From: Sphingomonas folli
Lineage (GTDB): Bacteria > Pseudomonadota > Alphaproteobacteria > Sphingomonadales > Sphingomonadaceae
NCBI RefSeq assembly: GCF_019429525.1
Contig: NZ_JAHXZL010000009.1
Location: 62,001 to 126,000, forward strand
Length of the DNA: 64,000 nucleotides
Reading direction: 5' to 3'
Part shown: positions 36,683 through 48,843 of the stretch, piece by piece
How positions within the stretch are numbered: the stretch's first letter is position 1
How the letters are laid out: the number at the start of each line of letters is the position of its first letter
Position numbers and translations under genes: made by a program
Notes under the pieces: model-generated
Seen by the model: only the letters and a program-made list of their open reading frames with translations
Database searches by the model: none
Told to the model about the DNA's origin: nothing

Positions 36683-37741
36683 ATGACACGCATCATCTTC
36701 GTCCTCACCTACCCGACCTACCACGGCGTCGCCGATCCGGCGGAGTGGCTGCGATGGGACAATCGCGACCGTCGGATGCCGGCGCTGTTAGCCGCGATGG
36801 GGGTGGATGTCGAGTTATGGGGCGTCGCCGAGGCGAGCGCCGAGCATCGCCCGGCCGCGCCGATCGGCCTGCCCTACACGATCCGGCTGTTCGCGCGCAC
36901 CGGCGGCGGGGCGAAGTCGCGCGATCATCACAGCGACGCGATGGTCGCGGCGGCGCGCGCCGATCCGGCCGACCTGTTCGTGCTGATCGGCACCAACGGC
37001 GGCGCGGGCTATCGCCTCTACGACCGCTGCCTGCGCCCCGACCGGCGCCGCTTCGCGCTGATCATCGGCGGCGACTATTGGAGTCGGCTGGTGCCGCACG
37101 CCAGCCTGCTGCTCACCGAGAGCGCGGTGCAGGAGGAGGCGCTGGCGGCGGGCGGTTGGCTGCGGCGCGCGATCCCACGCGAGCGGATGGAGCGGCTGCC
37201 CAAGACGATCGACACCGAGCTGTTCCGCCCACAGGCGGCCGAGCGCGCCTGGGCGCTGCTGTCGGTCAGCCGCGTGACGCGGTGGAAGAGCTTCGCCGAG
37301 GTGGGCATGCTCTCGCGCCAGCATCGCGTCGCGGTCGCGGGCGGCGGGCCGCAGGAGGCGGTGATGAAGCGGCGCTTCCCCGACATCGACTGGCTCGGCC
37401 ACGTCCCCCACGCGCGCGTCCCCGACCTGCTCGCGCAGACCGGGCTGTTCTTCCACGCCGGCCGGCGCGACTATTTCCCGCGCGCCATCCCCGAGGCGAT
37501 GGCCTGCGCGCGCCCGGTCGTGGCCTTCGCCGACCGCATCGGCGCCGACGTGCTGCCCGACGCCTGCGGGCTGCGCGTGACCGAGCGCGACTATCGCCCG
37601 CTCGTCGCCGCGCTGCTGCGGGACGAGCGGCGCATGGTCGAGATGGGCGCGGCGGCGCGCGCGCACGTGCTGGCGACTCATGGGCCGCGCTCGAGCGCGC
37701 CGGCGTGTCGCACGCTGCTGCGGCTGGCGGAGGCGCGCTGA
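36683..37741 (+). CDS. Family 4-like glycosyltransferase
   Basis: A 352-residue GT-B fold enzyme. The first Rossmann half has ITRIIF-like start TRIIFVLTYPTYHGVADPAEW. The second half has ALLSVSRVTRWKSFAEVG, VAVAGGGPQEAVM, LGHVPHARVPDLLAQ, and the donor-binding IPEAMACARPVVAFADRIGADVL, the E-x7-E-like segment of this superfamily. Several residues between about 60 and 140 are unusual for the family, so the acceptor is not predictable. It is divergent from the previous transferase and its stop overlaps the next start as TGATG. Confidence 0.82.
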   Translation: MTRIIFVLTYPTYHGVADPAEWLRWDNRDRRMPALLAAMGVDVELWGVAEASAEHRPAAPIGLPYTIRLFARTGGGAKSRDHHSDAMVAAARADPADLFVLIGTNGGAGYRLYDRCLRPDRRRFALIIGGDYWSRLVPHASLLLTESAVQEEALAAGGWLRRAIPRERMERLPKTIDTELFRPQAAERAWALLSVSRVTRWKSFAEVGMLSRQHRVAVAGGGPQEAVMKRRFPDIDWLGHVPHARVPDLLAQTGLFFHAGRRDYFPRAIPEAMACARPVVAFADRIGADVLPDACGLRVTERDYRPLVAALLRDERRMVEMGAAARAHVLATHGPRSSAPACRTLLRLAEAR

Positions 37742-38514
37742 TGCGCTGGACCTTCGTGATCGCCTATTACAACGAGCAGGCCTATCTCGCCGACACGCTC
37801 GCCAGCCTCGCGGCGCAGACGCTGCGGCCGTTCCGGCTCGTGCTGGTCGACAACGGCTCGACCGACTCCTCGGCGGCGATCGCCCGCGCGTTCGCGAGTG
37901 ACGGGATCGAGCTCGTGCATCTCACCGAGCCGCGGCCGGGCAAGATCATGGCGCTCGAACGTGCGATGGCGGCGATCGCCACCGACTATGTCGCGTTCGG
38001 CGACGCCGACACCTTCTATCCGCCGCACTATCTCGCCACCGCCGAGGCCGCGCTGGACGTGGACCCGCGCGTGGTCGCCGCGATGGCGACCGACGTGCCG
38101 CTCGATCCGGAGAAGGCGCGTCGCAAGCGGCGGCACAACCAGCTCGTCAGCCGCCTGTGGCCCAAGCAGACCCACACCGGCGGCTTCGGCCAGACCTTCC
38201 GCGCCGCCGCGCTGGTGGCGGCGGGGGGCTATGCCGAGCGCCACTGGCCCTATGTGCTGATGGACCACGAGGTGATGCAGCGCGTGGTGCAGCAGGGGCG
38301 CGTGGTCTACCCCTACGACCTGTGGTGCGTGCCGTCCGACCGCCGCGGCGACCGACGTCGCGTGCGCTGGACGCTGGCGGAGCGGCTGCTCTACCATCTC
38401 AGCCCGGCGGCGGCGAAGGACTGGTATTTCTACCGCTTCCTAGGGCCGCGTCTGGCCAGGCGGAGGCTGGGCCACCTCAACCTGCGCGAGAAGACGTGGG
38501 AGGACGAGAGCTGA
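37741..38514 (+). CDS. Family 2 glycosyltransferase
   Basis: A 257-residue GT-A enzyme beginning at once with WTFVIAYYNEQAYLADTLASL. The nucleotide site VLVDNGSTDSS is near residues 37-47, and the metal DxD is in FGDADTFYPPHY around 86-97. The later MDHEVMQRVV may provide the catalytic base. A basic C-terminus (RLARRRLGHLNLREKTWEDES) could lie against the membrane. It is coupled to the family 4-like gene. The stop codon TGA at 38512-38514 abuts the start of a family I repeat. Confidence 0.85.
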   Translation: MRWTFVIAYYNEQAYLADTLASLAAQTLRPFRLVLVDNGSTDSSAAIARAFASDGIELVHLTEPRPGKIMALERAMAAIATDYVAFGDADTFYPPHYLATAEAALDVDPRVVAAMATDVPLDPEKARRKRRHNQLVSRLWPKQTHTGGFGQTFRAAALVAAGGYAERHWPYVLMDHEVMQRVVQQGRVVYPYDLWCVPSDRRGDRRRVRWTLAERLLYHLSPAAAKDWYFYRFLGPRLARRRLGHLNLREKTWEDES

Positions 38515-38644
38515 TCCTCCCCGCTCGCGGGGAGGGACCATGCGAAGCATGGTGGAGGGGGCCCTCCGCCCACGCACCGGCTCGTGCGTGGAGAGCCCCC
38601 TCCGTCAGCGCTCCGCGCTGCCACCTCCCCGTGCCGGGGAGGAA
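38514..38644. repeat. Compound inverted repeat, family I, copy C
   Basis: About 131 bp beginning at the last base of the glycosyltransferase stop. Outer arms GATCCTCCCCGC and CGGGGAGGA; first hairpin CCATGC-GAA-GCATGG at 38538-38552; second hairpin CAGCGC-TCC-GCGCTG at about 38606-38620; GGTGGAGGGGG faces CCCCCTCC. It ends 12 bp before the clpB stop codon. Confidence 0.85.
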
Positions 38645-38656
38645 CTGCCTCAGCCC

Positions 38657-41236
<2,580 letters not shown>

Positions 41237-41263
41237 CGTGACGCCCTGTTATTCTCTCCCGAG

Positions 41264-41291
41264 AGATGGTGTGGCTTTCGGGCAACACAAG
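41264..41291 (-). promoter_or_regulatory. Candidate RpoH heat-shock promoter of clpB
   Basis: On the minus strand CTTGTG (41291-41286) and CCATCT (41269-41264) are separated by 16 bases (N18 from CTTG), about 28 bp before the clpB ATG. This fits the heat-shock sigma pattern and matches the candidate promoter of dnaK. The rest of 41292-41534 shows no gene. Confidence 0.5.
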
Positions 41292-41534
41292 GGGTCACGT
41301 CGCGCCATCGGTGGCTCGTGCTGTCGCTGATCCGACTGGCGCCGATCCGCCGCGGCGCGCAGGTCGACCGTGTGCGCGCGGAACGTCCGCCCCGGCAGCT
41401 CGCTGGAGCTGACCTGACGTGCACGTCCCCGACGATGCCCGTGCCGCTGACACCTGAGCCTGCGACGCGGTGACCCACGCCGACTGCCCGCACCATCGTT
41501 CTGTCGTCGGAGCGGCACGCGGCCGCCCGCCTCC

Positions 41535-42260
41535 TCAGAAGCGGAACGCCGTCCCCACGTATACGGCCTGGCTGTCGCGGCGCTCGTCGTCGATCCGGGT
41601 TAGCCGGTCGCGCTCGCTCTTCAGCCGCATGCCCGCGGTCAGGTCGAGGTTGCGGGTGATCGAGTAGCTGCCGCCCACGTCGAGCGAGTAGGACTGCGGC
41701 TCGGCCACCGCGCGCGCGGCGCCGGGGAGCGCGCGATCGCTGCTCGCGCTGACCCGGCCGGTCCACTTGCTCGCCGAGTAGCTGAGCGCGACGTCCGCCG
41801 CCTCGCGACCGCCGGGGAGCGCGCCGAGATCGACCTTGGCGAGGTCGCCCGAGACCGCGAAGCGCTTCCAGCCGACCGCGACGCCCAGGTTATAGGCGAT
41901 CGGCGCGACGCCGACCGTGGTCGGCGCGGACGCGGCGAGTCGCGCATCGTCGCGCGCCGCCAGCGAGGAGCGCGCGCGCACCGCGACGGTGACCGCGCGG
42001 TTGCCGCTGCGCGACTCGGAGGGGGTGAACCGGAAGCCGCTGGCATCGAGCCCGCCGCGCGCGAACAGCGCCGCCAGCTTGGGATCGGCGGCCGAGGGGG
42101 TGAACGATCCCGCGAGCCGCGGCAGTCCCGCGTCGCGGCGCGCCGCCTTGGGCGCGGAGTCGGGCGCGCCCAGCGCAGGGACAGCCGCGATCGCGGCGAC
42201 CAATGTGGCCCCCGAGACACATGCTGCGATGTGGCGACCTGCGGCCACGATCTCGTCCAT
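41535..42260 (-). CDS. Predicted small outer-membrane beta-barrel protein
   Basis: A 241-residue protein of unknown function. A signal peptide ends near ALGAPDSAP (about residue 35; hydrophobic core VSGATLVAAIAAVPAL). The C-terminal half has alternating polar/aromatic strands (IAYNLGVAVGWKRFAVSGDL, DVALSYSASKWTGRVSASS, YSLDVGGSYSITRNLDL) and ends AVYVGTAFRF, with the terminal Phe expected for barrel assembly. I recognise no named porin family. It is divergent from the DUF3576 lipoprotein, with 194 bp between starts, and convergent with nothing. Start chosen at ATG 42260. Confidence 0.65.
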   Translation of the reverse strand: MDEIVAAGRHIAACVSGATLVAAIAAVPALGAPDSAPKAARRDAGLPRLAGSFTPSAADPKLAALFARGGLDASGFRFTPSESRSGNRAVTVAVRARSSLAARDDARLAASAPTTVGVAPIAYNLGVAVGWKRFAVSGDLAKVDLGALPGGREAADVALSYSASKWTGRVSASSDRALPGAARAVAEPQSYSLDVGGSYSITRNLDLTAGMRLKSERDRLTRIDDERRDSQAVYVGTAFRF

Positions 42261-42454
42261 CCCCTTTATGCCCGGCGAGTCTGCACGCCGGTCCCTGGAG
42301 CGGGCGTAACAGGATTCAGTTCCTTGTCCATCGGGGTCGTGGCTCTTTTCGGAAACTCTGTTGCACTATGTCCACAATGAGGCGCGCTTGCCCGGCGGGA
42401 GGGGGGCGGGTAGAGCGGGCACGATACCCGTTCCTGCCCTGAAGGACCTTGCCG

Positions 42455-42889
42455 ATGCTCCGCCCCTCGCGCCTCGCGGTTGGCCTGTTCGCCGCCCTCG
42501 CTCTGTCCGCCTGCGGCGGCAAGGCGGCGCGCCCCGAGGGTGACCTCGCCGCATCGAAGGTGACGACGATCGGCGTCAACAGCTACCTGTGGCGCGCCTC
42601 GCTCGACACGCTCAGCTTCATGCCGCTGCTCCAGACCGACTCCAACGGCGGCGTCATCGTCACCGACTGGTACGTCAACCCGCAGGTGCCGACCGAGCGG
42701 ATGAAGGTGACCGTGTCGATCCTCGACCAGGACCTGCGTGCCGACGCGGTCCGCGTCGCCGCGCTGCGCGAGATCAGCCGCGGCGGCCAGTGGATCGCCG
42801 CGCCGGTCGAGGCGGCGACGACGCAGAAGCTCGAGGACATCATCCTCACCCGCGCGCGCGACCTGCGCCGCGGCGCGATCACCGGCTGA
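42455..42889 (+). CDS. DUF3576-type lipoprotein
   Basis: A 144-residue predicted lipoprotein with lipobox LSACGG (Cys about residue 21) after a hydrophobic signal. The DUF3576 family is an alphaproteobacterial periplasmic/outer-membrane group. The signature region is [20 protein letters not shown] followed by [20 protein letters not shown] and [19 protein letters not shown] eight bases before ATG 42455 supports this start; a TTG two codons earlier is also in frame. It ends 14 bp before leuS. The family's function is unknown, but its stable linkage to leuS and lptE hints at envelope assembly. Confidence 0.85.
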   Translation: MLRPSRLAVGLFAALALSACGGKAARPEGDLAASKVTTIGVNSYLWRASLDTLSFMPLLQTDSNGGVIVTDWYVNPQVPTERMKVTVSILDQDLRADAVRVAALREISRGGQWIAAPVEAATTQKLEDIILTRARDLRRGAITG

Positions 42890-42903
42890 GGCGCGCCGAC
42901 CCG

Positions 42904-45405
42904 ATGGCGTCACGCTTCAACGCGCTCAAGGCCGACACGCACTGGCAGCAGGTGTGGGACGAGGCGCAGACCTTCGCGGCGCGCGACGATAGCCCCAGGC
43001 CGCGCAGCTACGTTCTCGAGATGTTCCCCTATCCCTCGGGGAAGATCCACATGGGGCACGTCCGCAACTATACGATGGGCGACGTGCTCGCGCGCTTCCG
43101 GCGGATGACCGGCCACGAGGTGCTCCACCCGATGGGGTGGGACGCCTTCGGCATGCCGGCCGAGAATGCGGCGATGGAGAAGAAGGTCCATCCCGGCGAG
43201 TGGACCCGCCAGAACATCGCGGCGATGAAGGCGCAGCTCAAGCGGCTCGGCTTCGCGCTCGACTGGTCGCGCGAGCTCGCGACCTGCGACCCGAGCTATT
43301 ACGGCCACGAACAGTCGCTGTTCCTCGACTTCTACCGCGCCGGGCTGGTCTATCGCAAGGAATCGGCGGTGAACTGGGACCCGGTCGACATGACCGTGCT
43401 CGCCAACGAGCAGGTCATCGACGGGCGCGGCTGGCGTTCCGGCGCGCTGGTCGAGAAGCGCAAGCTCTCGCAATGGTTCCTGCGCATCACGCGCTTCGCC
43501 GACGAGCTGCTCGAGGGGCTCGGCTCGCTCGCGCATTGGCCCGACAAGGTGCGGCTGATGCAGGAGAATTGGATCGGCAAGAGCCAGGGGCTGCAGTTCC
43601 GCTTCGGGTTGAGCGACGGCGACAGCGTCGAGGTCTTCACCACGCGGCCCGACACGATCTTCGGCGCCAGCTTCGTCGCGGTCGCGGCCGATCACCCGAT
43701 CGCGCAGGCGCTCGCCGCGCGTGACCCGGCGGCGGCGGCCTTCGTCGAGCGCTGCAAGCAGGGCGGCACCACCGCGGCCGAGCTCGAGACGCAGGAGAAG
43801 CTCGGCTACGACACCGGGCTCACCGCGGCGCACCCGCTCGGCGCGGGCGACCTGCCGGTGTACATCGCCAATTTCGTGCTCATGGACTATGGGACCGGCG
43901 CGGTGTTCGGCGTGCCCGCGCACGACCAGCGCGACTTCGAGTTCGCGAGCAAATATGGGCTGCCGATCCGCCGCGTCGTCGCCGACGGCGAGCGCACCGA
44001 CCCTGCCTTCGACGGCGAGGAGGCCTATACCGGGCCGGGCACGCTGGTGAACTCGCGGTTCCTCGACGGCCTCGCGGTCGAGGAGGCCAAGCGGGTCGTG
44101 ATCGAGCGTGCCGAGCGCGAGGGCTGGGGCCAGGGCTCGACCGTCTATCGCCTGCGCGACTGGGGCGTCAGCCGCCAGCGCTACTGGGGCACGCCGATCC
44201 CGATCATCCACTGCGCCGCCTGCGGCGAGGTGCCGGTGCCGCGCGAGCAGCTGCCCGTGGCGCTACCCGAGGACGTCAGCTTCGACGTGCCGGGCAACCC
44301 GCTCGAGCGCCACCCGACATGGAAGCACGTCACCTGCCCGCAGTGCGGCGGCGACGCGCTGCGCGACACCGACACGCTCGACACGTTCGCGGACTCGTCC
44401 TGGTATTTCATCCGCTTCGCCAGCCAGCCCGAGGACCGGCCGTTCGACCGTGCGCAGGCCGAGCGCTGGCTGCCGGTGGGGCAATATATCGGCGGGGTGG
44501 AGCATGCGATCCTCCACCTGCTCTACGCGCGATTCTGGACGCGCGCGCTGCGCCACGTCGGGCTGATCGACCTGGCGGAGCCCTTCACCGGCCTGTTCAC
44601 CCAGGGCATGGTGACCCATGAGACCTATAAGGCGGCGGACGGCCGCTGGCTCGCGCCCGAGGAGGTGGGCGGCGGGCTCGAGCTGGCGAGCGGCTTGCCG
44701 GTGACGGTCGGGCGCGTGGAGAAGATGTCGAAGTCGAAGAAGAACACGGTCGATCCCGCGCCGATCGTCGACCAATATGGCGCCGACGCGGTGCGCTGGT
44801 TCATGCTCTCCGACTCGCCGCCCGAGCGCGACCTGGAGTGGAGCGAGAACGGCATCGAGGGCGCGTGGCGCTTCGTCCAGCGGCTGTGGCGGCTGTTCGA
44901 CGCCCTGGCCGAGGGGCCGGCCGGCACGGGTGGCGACGCCGCGCTCGACCGCAAGCTCCACCAGACGATCGCCAGCGTCGCAGCCGACGTCGAGGCGCTG
45001 TCGTTCAACAAGGCGGTGGCCAAGCTGTACGAGCTGGTCAACGCGATCGAGAAGGCGGCGCCCTCGGCGTCGCGCGACACCGCGGTCCGGGCGCTGGTCC
45101 GGCTGGTCGCGCCGATGGTGCCGCACATCGCCGAGGAGGCCTGGGCGCGCGTCGGCGCGGGCGGGCTGGTGGCGGACGCGCCGTGGCCCGCGGTCGACGC
45201 CGCGCTGCTGGTCGAGGACGAGGTCACCGTCGCGATCCAGGTCAACGGCAAATTGCGCGACACGCTCACGCTCCCCAAGGGCCTGTCGCGCGAGGACGTC
45301 GAGGCCGCCGCGCTCGCCAACGACAAGGTCGCGCGCGCGCTCGAGGGCCGTGCCCCGCGCAAGGTGATCGTCGTGCCCGACCGGCTGGTCAACGTCGTCG
45401 CATGA
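42904..45405 (+). CDS. leuS: Leucyl-tRNA synthetase
   Basis: An 833-residue class I synthetase charging tRNA-Leu. The HIGH-like motif is in [18 protein letters not shown] around residues 40-57. The editing domain lies roughly at 220-420 with [16 protein letters not shown]. The zinc-like CxxC pairs CAACGEVPV and CPQCGGDAL follow. [12 protein letters not shown] is near residue 608. The anticodon-binding C-terminal helices end in [15 protein letters not shown]. The stop overlaps lptE as ATGA. Confidence 0.97.
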   Translation: MASRFNALKADTHWQQVWDEAQTFAARDDSPRPRSYVLEMFPYPSGKIHMGHVRNYTMGDVLARFRRMTGHEVLHPMGWDAFGMPAENAAMEKKVHPGEWTRQNIAAMKAQLKRLGFALDWSRELATCDPSYYGHEQSLFLDFYRAGLVYRKESAVNWDPVDMTVLANEQVIDGRGWRSGALVEKRKLSQWFLRITRFADELLEGLGSLAHWPDKVRLMQENWIGKSQGLQFRFGLSDGDSVEVFTTRPDTIFGASFVAVAADHPIAQALAARDPAAAAFVERCKQGGTTAAELETQEKLGYDTGLTAAHPLGAGDLPVYIANFVLMDYGTGAVFGVPAHDQRDFEFASKYGLPIRRVVADGERTDPAFDGEEAYTGPGTLVNSRFLDGLAVEEAKRVVIERAEREGWGQGSTVYRLRDWGVSRQRYWGTPIPIIHCAACGEVPVPREQLPVALPEDVSFDVPGNPLERHPTWKHVTCPQCGGDALRDTDTLDTFADSSWYFIRFASQPEDRPFDRAQAERWLPVGQYIGGVEHAILHLLYARFWTRALRHVGLIDLAEPFTGLFTQGMVTHETYKAADGRWLAPEEVGGGLELASGLPVTVGRVEKMSKSKKNTVDPAPIVDQYGADAVRWFMLSDSPPERDLEWSENGIEGAWRFVQRLWRLFDALAEGPAGTGGDAALDRKLHQTIASVAADVEALSFNKAVAKLYELVNAIEKAAPSASRDTAVRALVRLVAPMVPHIAEEAWARVGAGGLVADAPWPAVDAALLVEDEVTVAIQVNGKLRDTLTLPKGLSREDVEAAALANDKVARALEGRAPRKVIVVPDRLVNVVA

Positions 45406-45917
45406 GGCACGCGCTCCCCGGGCTGATCGTGCCGCTGGCGCTCGCGCTCGCGGGCTGCGGGCTGAAGCCGCTCTACGCCGGCGGGGGTGCCAGCCCCGTG
45501 GCGGCCACGCTCGGCAGCGTCGACGTCGCGCCGATCCAGGGCCGGTCGGGCTGGCTGATGGCGAACGCGCTGCGTGACCGGCTCGGCGCCATGGGGCAGG
45601 GCGGGGGTGCCGCCCGGTACCGGCTCACGGTGCGGCTCGACGACGATATCGTGGGCCTCGGCACGCGCAGCGACGATTCGGTCGCGCGCGAGCGCCGCAC
45701 GCTGCGCGCGCGCTACCAGCTGATCGACGCGGCGCAGGGCACGGTGGTGGTCGACGCCACCGCCGGGTCGGACGCGGGGATCGACGTGGTCGGCTCGGAA
45801 TATGCGACGATCGCGGCCGAGAGTACCGCGCTCGAGCGCCTCTCCGAGACGGTGGCGGACCAGATCGTCGCCCGGCTGGCGCTCTACGCGCGGCGGACGC
45901 AGCCGCCCGCGCCATGA
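45402..45917 (+). CDS. lptE: LPS-assembly lipoprotein LptE-like
   Basis: A 171-residue lipoprotein with [15 protein letters not shown], lipobox Cys about residue 19 and the KPLY typical of LptE/RlpB. A following segment ([22 protein letters not shown]) matches the conserved core. LptE sits in LptD's barrel to place LPS or lipid-A-like molecules in the outer membrane. The leuS-lptE-holA order is standard across Gram-negatives. Sequence conservation is low in this family, so the call rests on motif, size and position. It overlaps both leuS and holA. Confidence 0.9.
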   Translation: MRHALPGLIVPLALALAGCGLKPLYAGGGASPVAATLGSVDVAPIQGRSGWLMANALRDRLGAMGQGGGAARYRLTVRLDDDIVGLGTRSDDSVARERRTLRARYQLIDAAQGTVVVDATAGSDAGIDVVGSEYATIAAESTALERLSETVADQIVARLALYARRTQPPAP

Positions 45918-46927
45918 AGGCGACCGAGCCACGGCTCACCGCCGCGCTCGATAAGCCGCCGGCGGACCTCCGCCTCTTCCTGCTCCACGGTCCGGACGAG
46001 GCCACCGCCCAATCCTATGCCGCGCGACTCGGACGGGCGCTGGGGCAGGGGGTCGAGCGGATCGACCTCGACGGTGCCACGCTGCGCGTCGACCCCGCGC
46101 GGCTGGGCGACGAGGCCGCGGCCATCTCGCTGTTCGGCGACCCCCGCTATATCCGCGTGACGGGGGCGGGTGAGGAGGTGCTGGAGGCCGTCGCCGCGCT
46201 GCTCGCGCTCGAGAAGGCCGGCAACCCGGTCGTGTTGATCGCCTCCACGGTCAAGGCGACGGGCAAGCTGGTCAAGGCCGCGATCGAGTCGGATCGCGCG
46301 CTCGCCTTCGCCTGCTACCCGCCCAACGCGCGCGACGCCGCCGCGGTGGTCACCGAGCTCGGCCGCGCCGAGGGGTTGCGGATCGCGCCGACCGCGGTGC
46401 AGCGGATCGTCCGCGCCAGCGACGGCGATCGCGCGGTGATGGCGCGCGAGATCGAGAAGCTGGCGCTCTACCTCGACGCGGCGCCCGACCGGCCCGCGGA
46501 CGCGGACGAGGAGGCGCTCGACGCGATCGGGGCGGACCTCAGCGAGGGCGAGATCGGCGAGGTCGTGCTCGCCGCCACCGGCGGCGACGTGCCCGCGCTG
46601 GTGGATGGGCTGCGCCGGATGGCGGTGGCGGACAGCTCGCCGATCCCGCTGCTGCGCGCGCTCGGCCGCCGGCTGCTGTCACTCGCCGACATGCGCGCCG
46701 CGGTCGACTCGGGCGAGGGCGTCGACCAGGTCATGAAGCGCCACCGCGTCTTCTGGCGCGAGGAGGCGAGCACCGCCGCCGCGCTCCGGCGCTGGCGACT
46801 TCCCGCGCTGGCGGCGGCGCTGGCAGCGGCGCGTCGGACCGAGCGCGAGGTGATCGCCGCGGGCGCAGCGGGCCGCGTGGTGGCGGAGACCTTCCTGTTG
46901 CGGCTAGCGCAGCGCGTGGGGCGCTAG
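45914..46927 (+). CDS. holA: DNA polymerase III delta subunit
   Basis: A 337-residue clamp-loader wrench subunit. The N-terminal LRLFLLHGPDEATAQSYAARL resembles a Walker-like fold without a functional P-loop, as expected. The middle region VVLIASTVKATGKLVKAAIES and the C-terminal collar (about 210-337) are typical. It opens the sliding clamp with delta-prime, gamma and tau. ATGA overlap with lptE. The TAG stop at 46925-46927 is the first triplet of a dispersed repeat, as with the stop of map. Confidence 0.94.
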   Translation: MKATEPRLTAALDKPPADLRLFLLHGPDEATAQSYAARLGRALGQGVERIDLDGATLRVDPARLGDEAAAISLFGDPRYIRVTGAGEEVLEAVAALLALEKAGNPVVLIASTVKATGKLVKAAIESDRALAFACYPPNARDAAAVVTELGRAEGLRIAPTAVQRIVRASDGDRAVMAREIEKLALYLDAAPDRPADADEEALDAIGADLSEGEIGEVVLAATGGDVPALVDGLRRMAVADSSPIPLLRALGRRLLSLADMRAAVDSGEGVDQVMKRHRVFWREEASTAAALRRWRLPALAAALAAARRTEREVIAAGAAGRVVAETFLLRLAQRVGR

Positions 46928-47014
46928 AGGCTGATCCAGCTGATGTGAACTCCTGCGGACACAGGAGCCCGGGGTCCCGAGAGCGGCTCTGGGCTCCGGC
47001 GTTCGCCGGAGCAC
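46925..47014. repeat. Dispersed repeat, family II variant
   Basis: Starts TAGAGGCTGATCCAGCTGAT (end motif of the 80-bp repeat), continues with a CTCCTGCG/CAGGAG hairpin, and ends with the CTCCGGC/GCCGGAG hairpin that recurs at 429-454. It lies between convergent holA and parB. The remaining 47015-47140 shows no gene. Confidence 0.75.
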
Positions 47015-47140
47015 AAATTAGACTCTAGCGCCGGGGATAGAGTGGTCGCGCCGACGCGCCCGGGAGCGCACGTGTCCCCGACCGCGAGGGAAGTCACTAT
47101 TCGCGCGCCTCGGCCACCGAGTGGATCAGGTCCGTGAACG

Positions 47141-48064
47141 TCAGATCCGCTCGCCGCTGAGCCGCTGGCACACCATGTCGAGCTGCTCGAGCGAGCTATA
47201 GTCGAGCGTGATCGAACCGCGCCCGTCCTCGTTGAAGCTGATATGGACCTTGAGCCCGAGCAGGTCGGCCAGCTGGTTCTCCAGCGCGGCGATGTCCGCG
47301 CTGCCCCCGCTCGCCGGTCCCATCGCGCGCGCGCCGCCGCTACCTGGGCGCGTCGACGTGCCCACACCACCGCGCTTGTCGCTGCTGGCGAGCTTCTCGG
47401 TCTGGCGGACCGAGAGCCCCCGATCGGCCACCTGATCGGCGAGCGCGACCGGGTCGTCGGCGCCCACCATCGCGCGCGCGTGTCCCATCGTCAGCGTGCC
47501 GCTGACGACGCGCGACTGCACTTCCTCTGGCAGGTCGAGCAGGCGGAGCAGGTTGGCGACGTGGCTGCGCGACTTGTGCACCGCGCGCGCGAGCGCGTCC
47601 TGGGTGTGGCCGAACTCATCGATCAGCCGCTGATAGGCGCGCGCCTCCTCGATCGCGTTGAGATCCTGCCGCTGGATATTTTCGAGCAGCGCGATCTGAA
47701 GCGTTTCGCTGTCGCTATATTCGCGGACGACGACGGGAACCTCGTGAAGCCGCGCGCGCTGGGCCGCGCGCCAGCGCCGCTCGCCCGCGACGATCTGATA
47801 GTCGTGGCCGTGCGGGCGGACGATGATCGGCTGGATCACGCCGCGCTCGGCGATCGAGGCGGCGAGTTCGTCCAGCGCCGCCTCGTCGAAATGGCGCCGC
47901 GGCTGCTCGGGGTGGGGCGCGATCGCCGACACCGGGATCATCCGCACCCCACCGCGCGACGGCGCGTCGCCGGCCTCGCGCTCGTCCTGCGCGACGTCGC
48001 CGAGCAGCGCGTTCAGGCCGCGTCCGAGACTGCCGCGCGCGCGTCGCGTTCCTGCATCACTCAT
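47141..48064 (-). CDS. parB: Chromosome-partitioning protein ParB
   Basis: A 307-residue CTP-dependent DNA clamp that loads at parS. The N-terminus ARGSLGRGLNALLGDV carries the ParA-activating region. The CTPase part has GERRWRAAQRA and ENIQRQDLNAIEEA, with the helix-turn-helix HTQDALARAVHKSRSHVANLLRLL (around 155-178). The C-terminal dimerisation domain ends MVCQRLSGERI. A Gly/Ser-rich linker (GGVGTSTRPGSGGARAMG) precedes it. The start overlaps the parA stop as ATGA. Two parS-like sites lie 0.8 and 3.1 kb upstream in the same block. Confidence 0.97.
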   Translation of the reverse strand: MSDAGTRRARGSLGRGLNALLGDVAQDEREAGDAPSRGGVRMIPVSAIAPHPEQPRRHFDEAALDELAASIAERGVIQPIIVRPHGHDYQIVAGERRWRAAQRARLHEVPVVVREYSDSETLQIALLENIQRQDLNAIEEARAYQRLIDEFGHTQDALARAVHKSRSHVANLLRLLDLPEEVQSRVVSGTLTMGHARAMVGADDPVALADQVADRGLSVRQTEKLASSDKRGGVGTSTRPGSGGARAMGPASGGSADIAALENQLADLLGLKVHISFNEDGRGSITLDYSSLEQLDMVCQRLSGERI

Positions 48065-48843
48065 GCTGCTACATTCTCCTCTCGCGGCAGCCGCTGGATC
48101 AACTCGCGTGCCAGCGCCATATAGGCCTCGGACCCGCTGCAGCGATGATCGTAGATCAGCGCGGGCAGGCCGTGGCTCGGCGCCTCGGACAGGCGCACGT
48201 TGCGCGGGATCACCGTCTCGAACACTACTTTGCCGAGCACCGCTCGCACGTCGGCCGAGACCTGCTCGGTGAGACGGTTGCGACGGTCGTACATCGTCAG
48301 CGCGACCCCCAGGATCGACAGCGACGGGTTGAAGCGCGAGCGAATGCGCTCGACCGTGTTGAGCAACTGGCTGAGCCCCTCCAGCGCGAAGAACTCGCAC
48401 TGGAGCGGCACGAGCAGCGCGTCGGCCGCGACCATCGCGTTGATCGTGAGCAGGCCGAGCGAGGGCGGGCAGTCGATCAGCACCACGTCCCAGGAACGCT
48501 CCGACCGATCGATCGCGCGGCGGAGCCGGTGCGTGCGGTCGCTCGACTCGACGAGCTCGATCTCGGCGCCGGAGAGATCGACCGTCGCGGGGATCACGTC
48601 GAGCTGCGGTATGCCGCTGGCCACGGCCGCGTCGGCGAGGCCGGCGTCGTCGAGCAGGACGTCATAGGTCGAGCGCTCGCGCTGCGCCTGCGCGATCCCG
48701 AGCCCCGTCGACGCGTTACCCTGTGGATCCAGGTCGATCAGGAGGACGCGGTGCCCAGATGCCGCGAGCGCGGTCGCGACGTTGATCGCGCTGGTGGTTT
48801 TCCCGACCCCGCCCTTCTGATTGGCGATAGCGATGCAGAACAT
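48061..48843 (-). CDS. parA: Chromosome-partitioning ATPase ParA
   Basis: A 260-residue Walker-type ATPase that moves ParB-parS complexes. The deviant Walker A is IANQKGGVGKTTSAINVATA (residues 6-25), with LIDLDPQGNASTGLG and IDCPPSLGLLTINAM following. Length matches Soj-like chromosomal ParA with no N-terminal HTH. The start overlaps the rsmG stop as TGATG. Position in the mnmE-mnmG-rsmG chain indicates proximity to the replication origin. Confidence 0.97.
   Translation of the reverse strand: MFCIAIANQKGGVGKTTSAINVATALAASGHRVLLIDLDPQGNASTGLGIAQAQRERSTYDVLLDDAGLADAAVASGIPQLDVIPATVDLSGAEIELVESSDRTHRLRRAIDRSERSWDVVLIDCPPSLGLLTINAMVAADALLVPLQCEFFALEGLSQLLNTVERIRSRFNPSLSILGVALTMYDRRNRLTEQVSADVRAVLGKVVFETVIPRNVRLSEAPSHGLPALIYDHRCSGSEAYMALARELIQRLPREENVAA

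Noticed and set aside
48716..48730. DnaA-box-like TGTGGATCC near parA
   Set aside because: It is one isolated word encoding the conserved ParA DPQGN segment; no cluster of boxes or AT-rich unwinding element is near, so no origin is called.
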